Shown in pieces: positions 19,438-27,587 of a stretch of DNA of 27,587 nucleotides. The DNA comes from Lentibacillus juripiscarius JCM 12147. Lineage in GTDB: Bacteria; Bacillota; Bacilli; Bacillales_D; Amphibacillaceae. The position numbers were made by a program, and so were the translations under genes. Position 1 is the stretch's first letter, and each line of letters begins with the position of its first letter. The notes beneath the pieces are model-generated. The model had not been told where the DNA came from, ran no database searches, and saw nothing but the letters and a program-made list of their open reading frames with translations. The stretch is from the NCBI GenBank assembly GCA_001311805.1, contig BBCA01000039.1, positions 1 through 27,587 of the forward strand. The letters are read 5' to 3'.

Positions 19438-19794
19438 ATGTTAGCAAAAAGATTAAAGCAAAGAAGAAAAGAAGCGAATTTAACACAGGAAGCGTTAGCT
19501 AAACTTGTTAACACAACAAAAGGGACTATTAGTAATTATGAGAATGGTCATAGTAAACCACCTCACAATACGTTGTATGAATTAGCCCAACACCTTGATA
19601 CATCCATTGATTATCTTACTGGAAGAACGGATAACTCTTCTTCCTATATCCAAGAAGATAAAGCCTTTTATGATACGATCTCAGACCCAAAGCTGAAGCG
19701 CTGGTATAAAGAGCTGCCTAATTCCAAAGAAGAGGACCTGCAGAAGCTTTATAAAATGTGGCAAATAATCAAAAATGATAAAAGTAATAATTAG
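19438..19794 (+). CDS. ImmR-like Xre-family repressor
   Basis: 118 aa, frame intact, ATG 19438 with AAAGGTGTGG upstream. Residues 1-62 are an Xre DNA-binding domain (LKQRRKEANLTQEALAKLV, then TKGTISNYENGHSKPP, then SIDYLTGRTD). The C-terminal half is charged and helical, as expected for a dimerisation and protease-target region. In ICEBs1-type elements ImmR represses the excision and transfer genes until the ImmA protease cleaves it. Gene order here (repressor, metalloprotease, integrase) is the same. A hairpin terminator follows at 19836-19857. Confidence 0.82.
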   Translation: MLAKRLKQRRKEANLTQEALAKLVNTTKGTISNYENGHSKPPHNTLYELAQHLDTSIDYLTGRTDNSSSYIQEDKAFYDTISDPKLKRWYKELPNSKEEDLQKLYKMWQIIKNDKSNN

Positions 19795-19835
19795 TATTAC
19801 ATCCAAAAGTGCTTTGAAAGCCAAAACACGATAAG

Positions 19836-19866
19836 TCCTATCTAATTTTAGATAGGATATTCTTTT
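19836..19866 (+). terminator. Hairpin terminator after the repressor gene
   Basis: TCCTATCTAA (19836-19845) pairs perfectly with TTAGATAGGA (19848-19857) across a very short loop, followed by TATTCTTTT. It would reduce readthrough from the repressor into the metalloprotease gene, or permit partial readthrough. Confidence 0.55.
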
Positions 19867-19905
19867 AATTATAAATAGAACACAAGTTCCTACAGAGGTG
19901 ATTTC

Positions 19906-20387
19906 TTGACAATTTGTAATAAAACTTCGAGTTTAGATATTGCAAATAATATCGAATCATTATATTTTGCAATTGATGAAACTGATGTTGATGCGTTCTA
20001 TTCTTTATTTATAATGAAGAAAGTAGCTAATTACTTAAATATCCAACTACATTACTTTGATGAGCCTAGTGAGGCTAATAACTTGGGTGGTTGCTATCGT
20101 ATTTTTTAAATCAAAACCAATCCAGTCAAAAACAGTGGCAGGATTTTGGTCATGAATTAGGACATGTGCTAGTACACGAAGCTGCCAATGGGGAATCCCT
20201 AGCTGTTTCGCCATTATCAGGAGGGACAGGACAAGAAATTTGCCCTTCATTTTTGTGTACCTTCCTTTTTATTAAAACAATTGAACACAATTGATATACA
20301 CTTACTCATGAAGACATTTAATGTTGAACAAATTTCGCTCTGCAACGGATTGAAATGTACAAGAATGAATTATTAGATGCATTGTAA
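19906..20387 (+). CDS. ImmA-like zinc metalloprotease (frame broken)
   Basis: About 160 aa after repair. It starts at TTG 19906 with a GAGGTGATTTC ribosome site. FGHELGHVLVHE is the HExxH zinc site; downstream, HYQEGQDKKFALHFCVPSFL carries the third-ligand Glu of the ImmA/IrrE family. It should cleave the ImmR-like repressor to induce the element. Breaks: a missing T in T6 near 20102-20107, one near 20200 and one near 20334; repair gives a coherent C-terminus ending at TAA 20385-20387. It lies between the repressor and the integrase, as in ICEBs1. Confidence 0.8.
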
Positions 20388-20415
20388 AATTATGTTTATA
20401 AAGGAGATGCATTAA

Positions 20416-21579
20416 GTGGCTAGTTATCAAAAATATAAAACGAAAAACGGTGAGAAATGGTTATTTAAAACTTTACACTCACGTCGATCCAAAAACAGGA
20501 CGAAACGTTCGACAACCCGGCGAGGTTCAAGACAAAAAAAGAAGCTCAATACTATGCCAGAAAATTGGAAAATGAATTAGAATCTGGCAATCAAAATGAT
20601 AACACTTTAACCTTTAAGGAATTCTGTGAACAATGGTTTCAATTATATCAGGAGGAAAAAGTTCTCAAGCCAAAAACAGTCAATAAACGTTATTTTGAGA
20701 TAAATGCTCTCCTGGATTATTTAAGAGACATAAAACTTGTTGATATAACTTTAGACCATTACTTGGGAGTACTGCGTAAATTACAACAAAATACAGTGAT
20801 ACCACTGTAAGAGGATTTCACACAACTGCTAAAATGATTTTTAAAAAAGCGATGCAATTAGAGAAAATAAACAAAGATCCCACTAGATATAGTTATATCC
20901 CCATTAGGAAAGTTTCGGCATCCATAGAAGACGAGGATAATAATATCCCAAAGTTTATGGAAAAAGAGGAGCTCGCAAAATTTCTGCAATACACTAAATC
21001 ACATGGGATGTATCTTGACTTTGCTATTTTTGACCTTAGCTTATACAGGGCTGAGAATCGGGGAATTATGTGCATTAAAAGAAATGGATTTAAAAGAAGA
21101 TGATGGATATTTCCTTGACATTAATAAAACATACCATAATACTGGAAATAGCGTTGATTACATATTAGTGAAGCCCAAAACCAAGACGTCCAAGCGGTTC
21201 ATTGATATCGATCCCAGTGTTGCAAAGTTACTAAAATCCGTTATTCAAGAAAATCGGGAAATGAGAAAAAGGTATCCAAACAAATTTCATGACAAACATT
21301 TTTATTTTTATTAATCGCCACAAATACCCAGGTTATCCTTTGTATCCAACTGTTATACGTTTCCGCCTAAGGCGTTTATTAAAAATAGCTAATTTAAATC
21401 AATCATTTACACTGCACTCATTTCGACATACTCATACATCGCTGTTAGCTGAAGCAGAAGTGAGTCTGGAAAGTATTATGGAACGCCTAGGACATTCAAA
21501 CGATCTTACTACCAGACAAATTTACCTGCATAAACGAATGCAACACGAAAACGCGATGCTGAAAAATTTAGGATGTTAA
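20416..21579 (+). CDS. int: Tyrosine recombinase, element integrase
   Basis: About 387 aa after repair, typical for Tn916/ICEBs1-type integrases. GTG 20416 has AAAGGAG upstream. An AP2-like arm-binding domain comes first (KWLFKLYTHVDPKTGR), then the core-binding SAM-like domain (LTFKEFCEQWFQLY), then the catalytic domain with TGLRIGEL (first Arg), HSFRHTHTS (HxxR), ERLGH and the tyrosine in IYLHKR. It integrates and excises the element by site-specific recombination. Breaks lie near 20472, 20510, 20527, 20792, 21035 and 21302; all are one base and mostly in homopolymers. It is the rightmost element gene, so one attachment site should lie within about 21580-21760. I could not define the core without the other end. 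Confidence 0.9.
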
Positions 21580-21760
21580 TGGACGGGGTCGTGGATTTCC
21601 ATCAATGAGGTCAAAATATGGTCAAAGACAAATAGTAAATACGTCACACCTTAGAGTACTAGGGATTCGTTCACTTTTTATGTTATCATAAAGAGAAGGG
21701 CAAAAGAAGGCTTAATCTGATACATAAGCTTTTGGGAGACTATTTAAAGGGAGTGTTCAT

Positions 21761-21985
21761 GTGAATCTGGAAAATCCGACGCAGGAAAACTTGAAATTTA
21801 TGCTGGATGAACTTGCTGAAACATTAAGTGTCGTCAACCGCGAAGTGATGGATGCGGAGGACTATGATTTGGGTAAATACGAGGACATCAAATTTATGTA
21901 CAACATGATTAAACAAAAAGGCCAGCTGAGCGCATCCGAAACACAGGCGTTTATTGATGAACTGCGGTCTGTGAGGAAAGCATAA
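21761..21985 (+). CDS. DUF1128/UPF0435 family protein
   Basis: 74 aa, frame intact, GTG 21761 with AAAGGGAG eight bases upstream. The sequence (ENLKFMLDELAETLSVVNRE, then YEDIKFMYNMI and the TQAFIDELRSVRK end) follows the UPF0435 pattern of small, helical, Firmicutes-specific proteins such as YfkK. Its function is unknown. It probably belongs to the chromosome flank rather than the element. It faces the Uma2 gene, and both end at one bidirectional terminator. The gap 21580-21760 contains no gene I can support. Confidence 0.82.
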   Translation: MNLENPTQENLKFMLDELAETLSVVNREVMDAEDYDLGKYEDIKFMYNMIKQKGQLSASETQAFIDELRSVRKA

Positions 21986-22000
21986 TATTTTAATGGCACG

Positions 22001-22048
22001 AGAAAAACTGGTTTCGCAATTCGGCGGAACCAGTTTTTCTGGTCTTTT
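22001..22048. terminator. Strong bidirectional terminator
   Basis: A 17-bp stem, 22001-22017 with 22024-22040, pairs with one wobble across a six-base loop (AATTCG). The plus side ends in TTTTTCTGGTCTTTT, and the minus side has its own T-rich end. It lies between the converging DUF1128 and Uma2 genes. Confidence 0.8.
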
Positions 22049-22082
22049 ACCCCATATTTTTCTAGTGTCTCCCCTACCAACT

Positions 22083-22654
22083 TCAAAAATCTTCCCTAAA
22101 TATATTTTCAAGATTAATGGACAGACCATCGGAAATATTCACATCTGCGGTTTCATTGTTCGCAAAAGTGCCTGCATGGCTGTAGAAGTTATTTTCCAAT
22201 ACATAAATATCAATTGTTTCATGTGCAGGGTCAACAATCCAATATTCTTTTACACCTGCTTTTTGATAGCGGTTGAACTTAATCATTCTATCTGTTTTTG
22301 CAGTGGCCTTTGACAATATTTCAACAATCAAATCCGGAGCACCTGCAATACGATTTTCTTTACCTTGTCCTTATCACAGACTATTGCGATGTCCGGCTTA
22401 ACCCATTCATTAGTTCGTGTTGTATCTTCTTTTCCGCAAAGACAAACATCAATCTCAGCGATTACCCTGCAGGATGTAGTCCTTAATCCAAGATTAAATT
22501 CTGTCAAAAGTTCGGTGGCAATGGACTGGTGCTTCACATTCGGTGACGGCGACATATTATAAATACGACCATCAATCACCTCATACTGCACTTCTTCACC
22601 CAATTTCGAGTACTCAGCATATGTCAGTGAATTGTTTTCTCTTGGCAAAGCCAT
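22083..22654 (-). CDS. Uma2-family endonuclease-like protein (one frame break)
   Basis: About 190 aa. ATG 22654 has AAGGAGGG upstream. It reads TYAEYSKLGEEVQYEVIDGR, PSPNVKHQSIA, VKPDIAIVCD, then APDLIVEILS and KFNRYQKAGVKEYWIVDP, the Uma2 (DUF820) signature with a PD-(D/E)xK nuclease-like fold. The biological role of the family is poorly known. A missing base in the A3 run near 22358-22362 (T on the plus strand) breaks the frame; repair joins both halves with no other change. It occupies the position where smc would follow rnc. Confidence 0.82.
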
Positions 22655-22785
22655 ATTGAATCCCTCCTTAAATTGTAGGAATTACATTAAAGAAAATGCC
22701 AGCCAAAATTTCGATCATATCAAGTTTCTTACTTTATTATACAATATTCCACGTTTATTTAACATGGAGTCATAGATGGAAATCA

Positions 22786-22820
22786 GAAAAAAGCAGCGAA
22801 CTCAAATGCGAATCCACTGC
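22786..22820 (-). terminator. Terminator of the fap-rnc operon
   Basis: On the minus strand GCAGTGGA (22820-22813) pairs with TTCGCTGC (22800-22793), two wobble pairs included, followed by TTTTTT at 22792-22786. It sits 34 bases beyond the rnc stop, so the operon ends here. Confidence 0.72.
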
Positions 22821-22853
22821 TTTTTACTTCCTATTTGCTATGTGCCTACCAAT

Positions 22854-23536
22854 TCAATCATCCAAGGTGTCCAGCGCATTTTTGGCCGCGCGCTGCTCAG
22901 CTTCTTTCTTCGTATGGCCCGTCCCCTTGCCTGACACATTGCCGTTGATTAAAACTTGAGCAATAAACTCTTTGTCATGGGATGGACCTTTTTCATCCGC
23001 AATCACATAGTCTATGCTGTGGTTGCGGTGCTTTTGAACATGTTCCTGCAGTTTGCTTTTATAATCCATCGCATGCGAAAAAGCACCTGTCGTTATTTTC
23101 GGATAAACATATTGCTGAAGGAACTGAATGACGACATCAAAGCCCCGATCAAGGTATAGCGCTCCCAAAAATGCCTCAAACACATCAGCAAGCAGTGCAG
23201 GTCGGTCCCTGCCCCCTGTCTGTTCTTCTCCCCTGCCCAGAAGCAAATATTCTCCGAAGTTTAATTCCCGGGCAAACTCCTCCAGGGATGGTTCACAGAC
23301 AATCGATGCGCGCAATTTCGTTAAATCGCCTTCAGCCGAACGTTCTTTTGCCGATACAAATACTGGGATACGCCCAACTCAAGGACGGCATCACCGAGAA
23401 ATTCCAACCGCTCATTATCCGAAGATGATTCATGACGATGCTCATTCACATAAGATGAATGTGTAAAAGCTTGTCTTAAAAGGTCATGATCGTTAAATGT
23501 AATGCCAAGCTCTTTTTCCAATTGTGCCATAGTCAT
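22854..23536 (-). CDS. rnc: Ribonuclease III (one frame break)
   Basis: About 227 aa after repair. RNase III cleaves double-stranded RNA in rRNA maturation and antisense regulation. The catalytic domain carries the signature [12 protein letters not shown] near residues 41-52 and [17 protein letters not shown] with the second acidic pair. The C-terminal double-stranded RNA-binding domain starts near [11 protein letters not shown] and ends with [17 protein letters not shown] base is missing near 23339-23341, between YLYRQK and [12 protein letters not shown] 23536 is chosen because GGTGAT lies eight bases upstream; GTG 23551 is also in frame. It follows acpP as in Bacillus. Confidence 0.92.
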
Positions 23537-23608
23537 GTCGCTTATCACCACTCAAAACGTAGATTTAGTTTATTTTACACAAGTTGACAGGAGATGTAAA
23601 TAACAGAA

Positions 23609-23629
23609 AGTCCCGCATCATGCGAGACT
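23609..23629 (-). terminator. Stem-loop between acpP and rnc
   Basis: AGTCTCGCA and TGCGGGACT (minus strand) pair over nine bases with one wobble and a three-base loop, followed by TTCTGTTATTT. It is a weak intrinsic terminator or processing stem that would lower rnc relative to the abundant acpP transcript. Confidence 0.6.
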
Positions 23630-23647
23630 TCCAACAACTATATGGAG

Positions 23648-23884
23648 TCAGGACTGATTGCTGTTTATGTAATTAACAGCATCGCCGACCGTATTGATTT
23701 TCTCAGCTTCTTCATCAGCGATTTCCATGTCAAATTCATCTTCAAGTTCCATGACAAGTTCAACCACATCGAGTGAATCCGCTTCAAGGTCGTCTTTAAA
23801 AGATGCTTCCATCTTCACCTGTGATTCTTCTACTTCCAGTTTATCAACAATAATATCTTTTACTTTGTCAAATACGTCTGCCAT
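23648..23884 (-). CDS. acpP: Acyl carrier protein
   Basis: 78 aa, frame intact. It carries growing acyl chains on a phosphopantetheine arm attached to Ser37 in the DSLDVVEL motif. The protein is acidic and four-helical, as expected. ATG 23884 (MADVFDKVK) is the family start; ATG 23887 and GTG 23893 are in frame, and GGGGGTGA lies directly upstream. It is the fifth gene of the fap operon, 117 bases after fabG. Confidence 0.95.
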   Translation of the reverse strand: MADVFDKVKDIIVDKLEVEESQVKMEASFKDDLEADSLDVVELVMELEDEFDMEIADEEAEKINTVGDAVNYINSNQS

Positions 23885-24000
23885 CATCGTCACCCCCTTT
23901 CAATAAATACTCAAACATGGAATTTGGCTCATTCACCGGATTTCAAGTCTGGGAGCAGGCTCAGAATTTTGTCCAGCTTCGGCTCCCGGCGCTTTTCGAT

Positions 24001-24741
24001 CTACATGACCATGCCGCCGTCAATATTAATTGTCTGACCTGTAATATAGTTCGCGTCATCAGAAGCCAAAAAGCGAACGACACGGGCAACGTCTTCCGGT
24101 TTTCCAAGTTTTTCCAGTGGGATCACGGACAGCATGCCGTCCTTTTGCTCGTCGGTTAACGCGTCGGTCATATCTGTTTCAATAAAACCGGGGGCAACGG
24201 CATTCACTAAAATATTACGGGATGCGAATTCTTTTGCAGTTGATTTCGTCAAGCCAATGACGCCTGCTTTAGCAGCTGTATAATTGGCTTGACCGGCATT
24301 GCCGCTGACACCGACAACAGATGAAACATTAATGATTCTGCCGCCTTTTTGTTTCATCATTTGCCTGGAAACAGCTTTTGTGCACTGGAAAAACGCCTTT
24401 TAAATTCGTGTCAATAACTTGATCGAATTCATCCTCTTTCATCCGCATTAGTAAGTTATCCCTATTAATGCCCGCATTATTCACCAGGATATCCAGGCCG
24501 CCAAACTGGCTGACAACTTCTTTTACCATTGTTTTTGCATCGTTTTCATCGGCAACGTTAGCCTGAACCTTCACTGATTGTACACCCAATTGCTCGATTT
24601 CTTCAACTACGGCCTGCGCCTTGTCTTCACTGCCTGCAAAATTAACGGCAACGTTGGCACCCTGCCTGGCAAGTTCCAGAGCAATGGCACGACCGATGCC
24701 ACGTGAAGCACCGGTGACTAACGCGTTTTTCCTTCCAGCAT
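24001..24741 (-). CDS. fabG: 3-oxoacyl-ACP reductase (two frame breaks)
   Basis: 246 aa after repair, a length usual for the family. It reduces 3-oxoacyl-ACP with NADPH in the elongation cycle of fatty acid synthesis. It is a short-chain dehydrogenase: TGASRGIG nucleotide motif, NNAG, the catalytic Ser in VSSVVG, and YTAAK with the Tyr and Lys. Two errors: a missing A at 24726-24730 just after the start (otherwise a stop at codon 8) and a surplus base in the five-base run 24389-24393. The ATG overlaps the fabD stop by one base. Because fabG is essential in Bacilli, these errors are strong evidence of sequence artefacts. Confidence 0.93.
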
Positions 24742-25682
24742 CAGGAGTCCTCCTTATACCATGTTAGAAATTCATTCAGCGATTCTGGATCTTGAACCGC
24801 GAATGTCTTGGCTCTGCGATTAATTTTCCGGACCAAACCGCTCAATACTTTTCCGGTGCCGACCTCAACAAACGCATCGACTTCTGCGTCCATCATATGA
24901 CGAATAGATTCTTCAAATCGGACCGGTGAATACAGCTGCCTGAGAAGCAAGTCTTTGATACTATTTTGGTCTGTCACCGGAGAAGCCGTTACATTGGCAT
25001 AAACGGGTATATCTGCATCCTGGAATGCAATGGTGTCCAATTCTTTCGCAAACTGTTCATTAGCCGGCTTCATTAACCCGGAGTGAAACGGTCCACTGAC
25101 ATTTAGAGGTAACACACGTTTCGCCCCATTTTCTTTCAGCAGGTCAACGGCTTCATCAATACCTTCTTTTGATCCGGAAATAACAATTTGCCCGGGACAA
25201 TTCAAGTTGGCAATATCTACCACTTCATCATCATTAACCTGTTCCAGCGTTTGTTCAATCGCTTCCTGTGACATGCCCAGTACCGCAGCCATAGATCCCT
25301 TTCCTTTTGGAAAAGCCTCTTCCATCAGTCTTCCTCTAGCAGCGACAAGTGGCAATGCCTCGTCAAACGTCATGGCACCAGCAGCGACAAGTGCGCTGTA
25401 TTCGCCCAGGCTGTGCCCGGCAGCCATACTCGGCTGGACACCTTCCTTCTTTAAGAGCTCATATACAGCAATGCCTGATAACAATAGTGCCGGCTGTGCA
25501 TTCTCAGTTTCTGTCAATTCCGCTTCAGGACCTTCAAACATTAGACTGGACAACTGTTTCCCGAGCAGACTGTCAGCTTGCTGAAATAGTTCCTTTACTT
25601 CGGGAAATTCATCGTATAATGCTTTTGCCATGCCCGGCGTCTGGGATCCCTGGCCTGGAAAAAGAAGCGCAACTCGTTTCAT
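24741..25682 (-). CDS. fabD: Malonyl-CoA:ACP transacylase
   Basis: 313 aa, frame intact. It moves the malonyl group from CoA to ACP, making the elongation substrate. LFPGQGSQ opens the protein, GHSLGEY carries the catalytic Ser91, and GPFHSGLM the catalytic His near residue 200. ATG 25682 abuts the plsX stop, with GGGGGAAG inside the plsX end as ribosome site. It is the third gene of the operon. Confidence 0.96.
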   Translation of the reverse strand: MKRVALLFPGQGSQTPGMAKALYDEFPEVKELFQQADSLLGKQLSSLMFEGPEAELTETENAQPALLLSGIAVYELLKKEGVQPSMAAGHSLGEYSALVAAGAMTFDEALPLVAARGRLMEEAFPKGKGSMAAVLGMSQEAIEQTLEQVNDDEVVDIANLNCPGQIVISGSKEGIDEAVDLLKENGAKRVLPLNVSGPFHSGLMKPANEQFAKELDTIAFQDADIPVYANVTASPVTDQNSIKDLLLRQLYSPVRFEESIRHMMDAEVDAFVEVGTGKVLSGLVRKINRRAKTFAVQDPESLNEFLTWYKEDS

Positions 25683-26687
25683 TCATTCTTCCCCCTTATC
25701 CCAATTAATCGATTGGACTGTTGATTTAATTGTTCCGGTCACGTCATTTTCAACCATATGTACTGCCTGCTGGATCGCGTTGTAAATCGCCCGGGTGTTC
25801 GATGATCCGTGTGCTTTAATAACTGGGGAAGCTAAACCGAACAGTCCCGCACCACCATATTCGGAATAATCGAGCTTGCTTTGGAGTCCCTTTAGATCAC
25901 CTTTCACCATTCCGGCAGCAATTTTCGTTTTCATGGATGCCATAAATGTTTCCTTCAGCATCGAAAACATGGTCATGGCCGTCCCTTCAATCGTTTTCAG
26001 TGCAATGTTTCCACTGAATCCGTCGGTTACCACCACATCAGCGGCACCTGACAGGATATCGCGTGCTTCTACGTTGCCAATGAAGTTGACCGGTGCTTCT
26101 TTCAAATGGCTGTATGCCTTTTTGGTCAGGTCGTTTCCTTTCCCTTCTTCCGTTCCGATGTTCAATAGGCCGACCGTCGGATTAGTGACTTTCCGTACCT
26201 TTTCTGTATAAATAGATCCCATAATCGCATATTGAACAAGGTTGTGTGCTTTGGCATCCACGTTGGCACCAACGTCCAGAAGCAGAAATCCATTTCCGTC
26301 TGTTGTTGGCAGCGTCGGGCTCAAAGCGGGCCGGTCAATTCCCTGAATCCGGCCAACAACAAACAACCCGGCGCTCATAAGGGCACCGGTATTTCCGGCT
26401 GAAATGCACGCATCCGCACGATTTTCCTTCACTTCTTTCGCCGTCAGTACAAGTGACGAATTCTTTTTACGCCGTACTGCCCGGACCGGTTCGTCATCTG
26501 CAGTGACCATCTCGTCTGTATGAATGATGTCAATTCGGTTAGCATCAGCCATGTGCGGCTTAATCTGCTGTTCATCACCGACTAACGTTATGTGCAAATG
26601 CTCCATTTGCGAGACGGCCTCCACGGCACCTTTTACAATTGCTTCCGGTGCGTGATCGCCTCCCATGGCATCAATTGCTATTTTCAT
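25683..26687 (-). CDS. plsX: Phosphate acyltransferase
   Basis: 334 aa, frame intact. It makes acyl-phosphate from acyl-ACP for phospholipid synthesis with PlsY. It starts [20 protein letters not shown], the family opening, and shows [12 protein letters not shown] and [13 protein letters not shown] further in. ATG 26687 with AAAAGGGG is chosen; the frame is open 50 codons further upstream into fapR but without the family start. It overlaps fapR by 17 bases, implying tight coupling. Confidence 0.96.
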   Translation of the reverse strand: MKIAIDAMGGDHAPEAIVKGAVEAVSQMEHLHITLVGDEQQIKPHMADANRIDIIHTDEMVTADDEPVRAVRRKKNSSLVLTAKEVKENRADACISAGNTGALMSAGLFVVGRIQGIDRPALSPTLPTTDGNGFLLLDVGANVDAKAHNLVQYAIMGSIYTEKVRKVTNPTVGLLNIGTEEGKGNDLTKKAYSHLKEAPVNFIGNVEARDILSGAADVVVTDGFSGNIALKTIEGTAMTMFSMLKETFMASMKTKIAAGMVKGDLKGLQSKLDYSEYGGAGLFGLASPVIKAHGSSNTRAIYNAIQQAVHMVENDVTGTIKSTVQSINWDKGEE

Positions 26688-27264
26688 ATGAATTATCCCC
26701 TTTTGACTCGTTTGAGCGATACATGTGAAAGACACCGGTAAATACCTTTTCATTATCAACATAACTGTCTGCCCGGACAACAGTCCTGCCTTTATCATCC
26801 ACATCCTCAACGAAAACTTTGGCAACCACACGTTCACCCTGTTTGACCTGTCTGGTAAACTTAATTTCCGATTTAGCTGTCAGGGCCAGTTCATCATTCA
26901 TGACAGCCACCGCCAATGAATTTGCCTGCGCAAATAAATGGTGTCCTCTGGCTATCTTATTGCGGGAAAATACATGATCCTCTTTTATCTCCAAAATGGA
27001 AATGGCGCGATTGTCCAGTTCCAGATCAACTACTTCCCCGATCACTTCTTCCAGTGGAAGGGCTTTAACGGTTTCATTCCATTGATCCGAGGCGACCGAT
27101 TTAATCCGTTCCCGGAGTTCCGGAATGGCAAGTTCCATCCGGTCAAGCCTGATCGTTTGTATACTGACGCCAAACTTTTTTGCTAATTTTTCATCGGTAA
27201 TAAAAGGTGTCGTATCGATTGTTTCCTTCAATAACCGCTGCCGCTCTGATTTGCTGCGTTTCAT
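26671..27264 (-). CDS. fapR: Fatty acid and phospholipid biosynthesis repressor FapR
   Basis: 197 aa from ATG 27264 ([16 protein letters not shown] matches the B. subtilis family start); an ATG at 27336 is in frame but adds nonsense. A DeoR-like helix-turn-helix ([20 protein letters not shown]) is followed by a hot-dog effector domain with [21 protein letters not shown] and [13 protein letters not shown]. Malonyl-CoA binding there releases the protein from DNA. It is the first gene of its own operon and is probably self-repressed through the box at 27359-27382. Confidence 0.96.
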   Translation of the reverse strand: MKRSKSERQRLLKETIDTTPFITDEKLAKKFGVSIQTIRLDRMELAIPELRERIKSVASDQWNETVKALPLEEVIGEVVDLELDNRAISILEIKEDHVFSRNKIARGHHLFAQANSLAVAVMNDELALTAKSEIKFTRQVKQGERVVAKVFVEDVDDKGRTVVRADSYVDNEKVFTGVFHMYRSNESKGDNSYENSN

Positions 27265-27350
27265 TATGCTGCACCATCCAATGCACAAACATGGCCACCG
27301 CCAACGAATGTGCCAATGATATCTAATTTTATACATACTTATAGTTTTAT

Positions 27351-27382
27351 ATTATATGTTAATCCTATGACTTGGTACTAAT
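27351..27382 (-). promoter_or_regulatory. FapR operator and fapR promoter
   Basis: On the minus strand ATTAGTACCAAGTCATAG lies within 27359-27382 and matches the known FapR box (TTAGTACCTRGTCTTAAT) in most positions. A TATAAT -10 follows at 27356-27351, so the operator covers the -35 region. The leader to the fapR ATG is about 80 bases. Confidence 0.75.
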
Positions 27383-27427
27383 AGTAATATATAATATGAG
27401 GCCAATGTATGCAAGTGATCTTTAAGT

Positions 27428-27579
27428 GCTTGTTCAAAAAGGAGGATAAAAGGACCGAGAATTTCGAGGCGGCGTAGTTTCGAGCAGCGGAATGTATGCA
27501 TTTAGATACATGAGCAGCGGAGAAACAAGCCAACAAAGAAATTCGATGTGTCATATTTACCGGACTTTTTTGAACAACC
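27428..27579. repeat. Non-coding repeat unit with inverted ends
   Basis: TTGTTCAAAAAGG (27430-27442) and CTTTTTTGAACAA (27565-27577) are near-perfect inverted ends of a roughly 150-bp unit. Inside, GAGCAGCGGA occurs twice, with the short inverted pair ATGTAT/ATACAT between. There is no open frame of note. It looks like a dispersed intergenic repeat (MITE-like or bcr-like). recG, expected upstream of fapR, is not reached. Confidence 0.55.
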
Positions 27580-27587
27580 TCTTTAAT

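Noticed and set aside
65..21579. Calling the ICE a decayed pseudo-element
   Set aside because: The same kind of one-base errors hit fabG and rnc, and repair restores full-length proteins, so decay is not the simplest explanation.
21580..21760. tRNA-like or direct-repeat attachment core after int
   Set aside because: GGGATTCG resembles a T-loop, but no tRNA fold or 3' end fits, and the other element end is not in the window.
23894..24000. GGGAGC/GCTCCC inverted pair between fabG and acpP as terminator
   Set aside because: The loop is long, there is no T run, and the operon continues.
1..27587. CRISPR arrays, rRNA or tRNA genes, transposase genes
   Set aside because: No regular spaced repeats, no tRNA or rRNA signatures and no transposase motifs were seen on either strand.

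Overview
The window looks like chromosome from a low-GC Gram-positive bacterium of the Bacillaceae, of the Virgibacillus/Oceanobacillus/Lentibacillus type. This rests on the fapR-plsX-fabD-fabG-acpP-rnc gene order, a recognisable FapR operator, strong AGGAGG-type ribosome sites and the family types seen. The species is an inference.

Region 1 (about 65-21579) is most of an integrative and conjugative element (ICE) organised like ICEBs1/Tn916 but with unusual contents. On the right, immR-, immA- and int-like genes read rightward (19438-21579). Divergently, one long leftward set of genes follows. It holds a Cro-like regulator, an excisionase-like protein, a NusG-type antitermination factor with a large insertion, a RecD2-type helicase, a RepL-like winged-helix protein, small accessory genes, and an actin-type ParM/ParR segregation pair. 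Then comes the transfer machine: TcpC, TcpD, TcpE, VirB4 ATPase, a lipoprotein, a VirB6-like channel protein, a VirB8-like protein and a lysozyme-M23 wall hydrolase. An unknown gene and a replication-relaxation protein end the window. No relaxase or coupling ATPase is visible; they would be expected beyond base 1. The element also carries three non-coding repeat arrays: palindromes around a promoter at 14691-14848, GTCTGAC motifs at 2099-2328, and GGTAGAATAT motifs at 1326-1423.

Region 2 (21600-22800) holds a DUF1128/UPF0435 gene and a Uma2-family endonuclease gene facing each other across a shared terminator. They occupy the place where smc normally follows rnc.

Region 3 (22793-27264) is the fatty acid/phospholipid operon read leftward: fapR, plsX, fabD, fabG, acpP and rnc. 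FapR senses malonyl-CoA and represses its own operon through the box at 27359-27382. Beyond it lies a roughly 150-bp non-coding repeat with inverted ends.

A caution applies throughout. More than 40 one-base indels, nearly all in short homopolymers, break the reading frames. They also break fabG and rnc, and correcting them restores family-typical proteins. I therefore read them as sequence errors rather than gene decay, and give each broken gene as one CDS spanning its frames, with the indels described.
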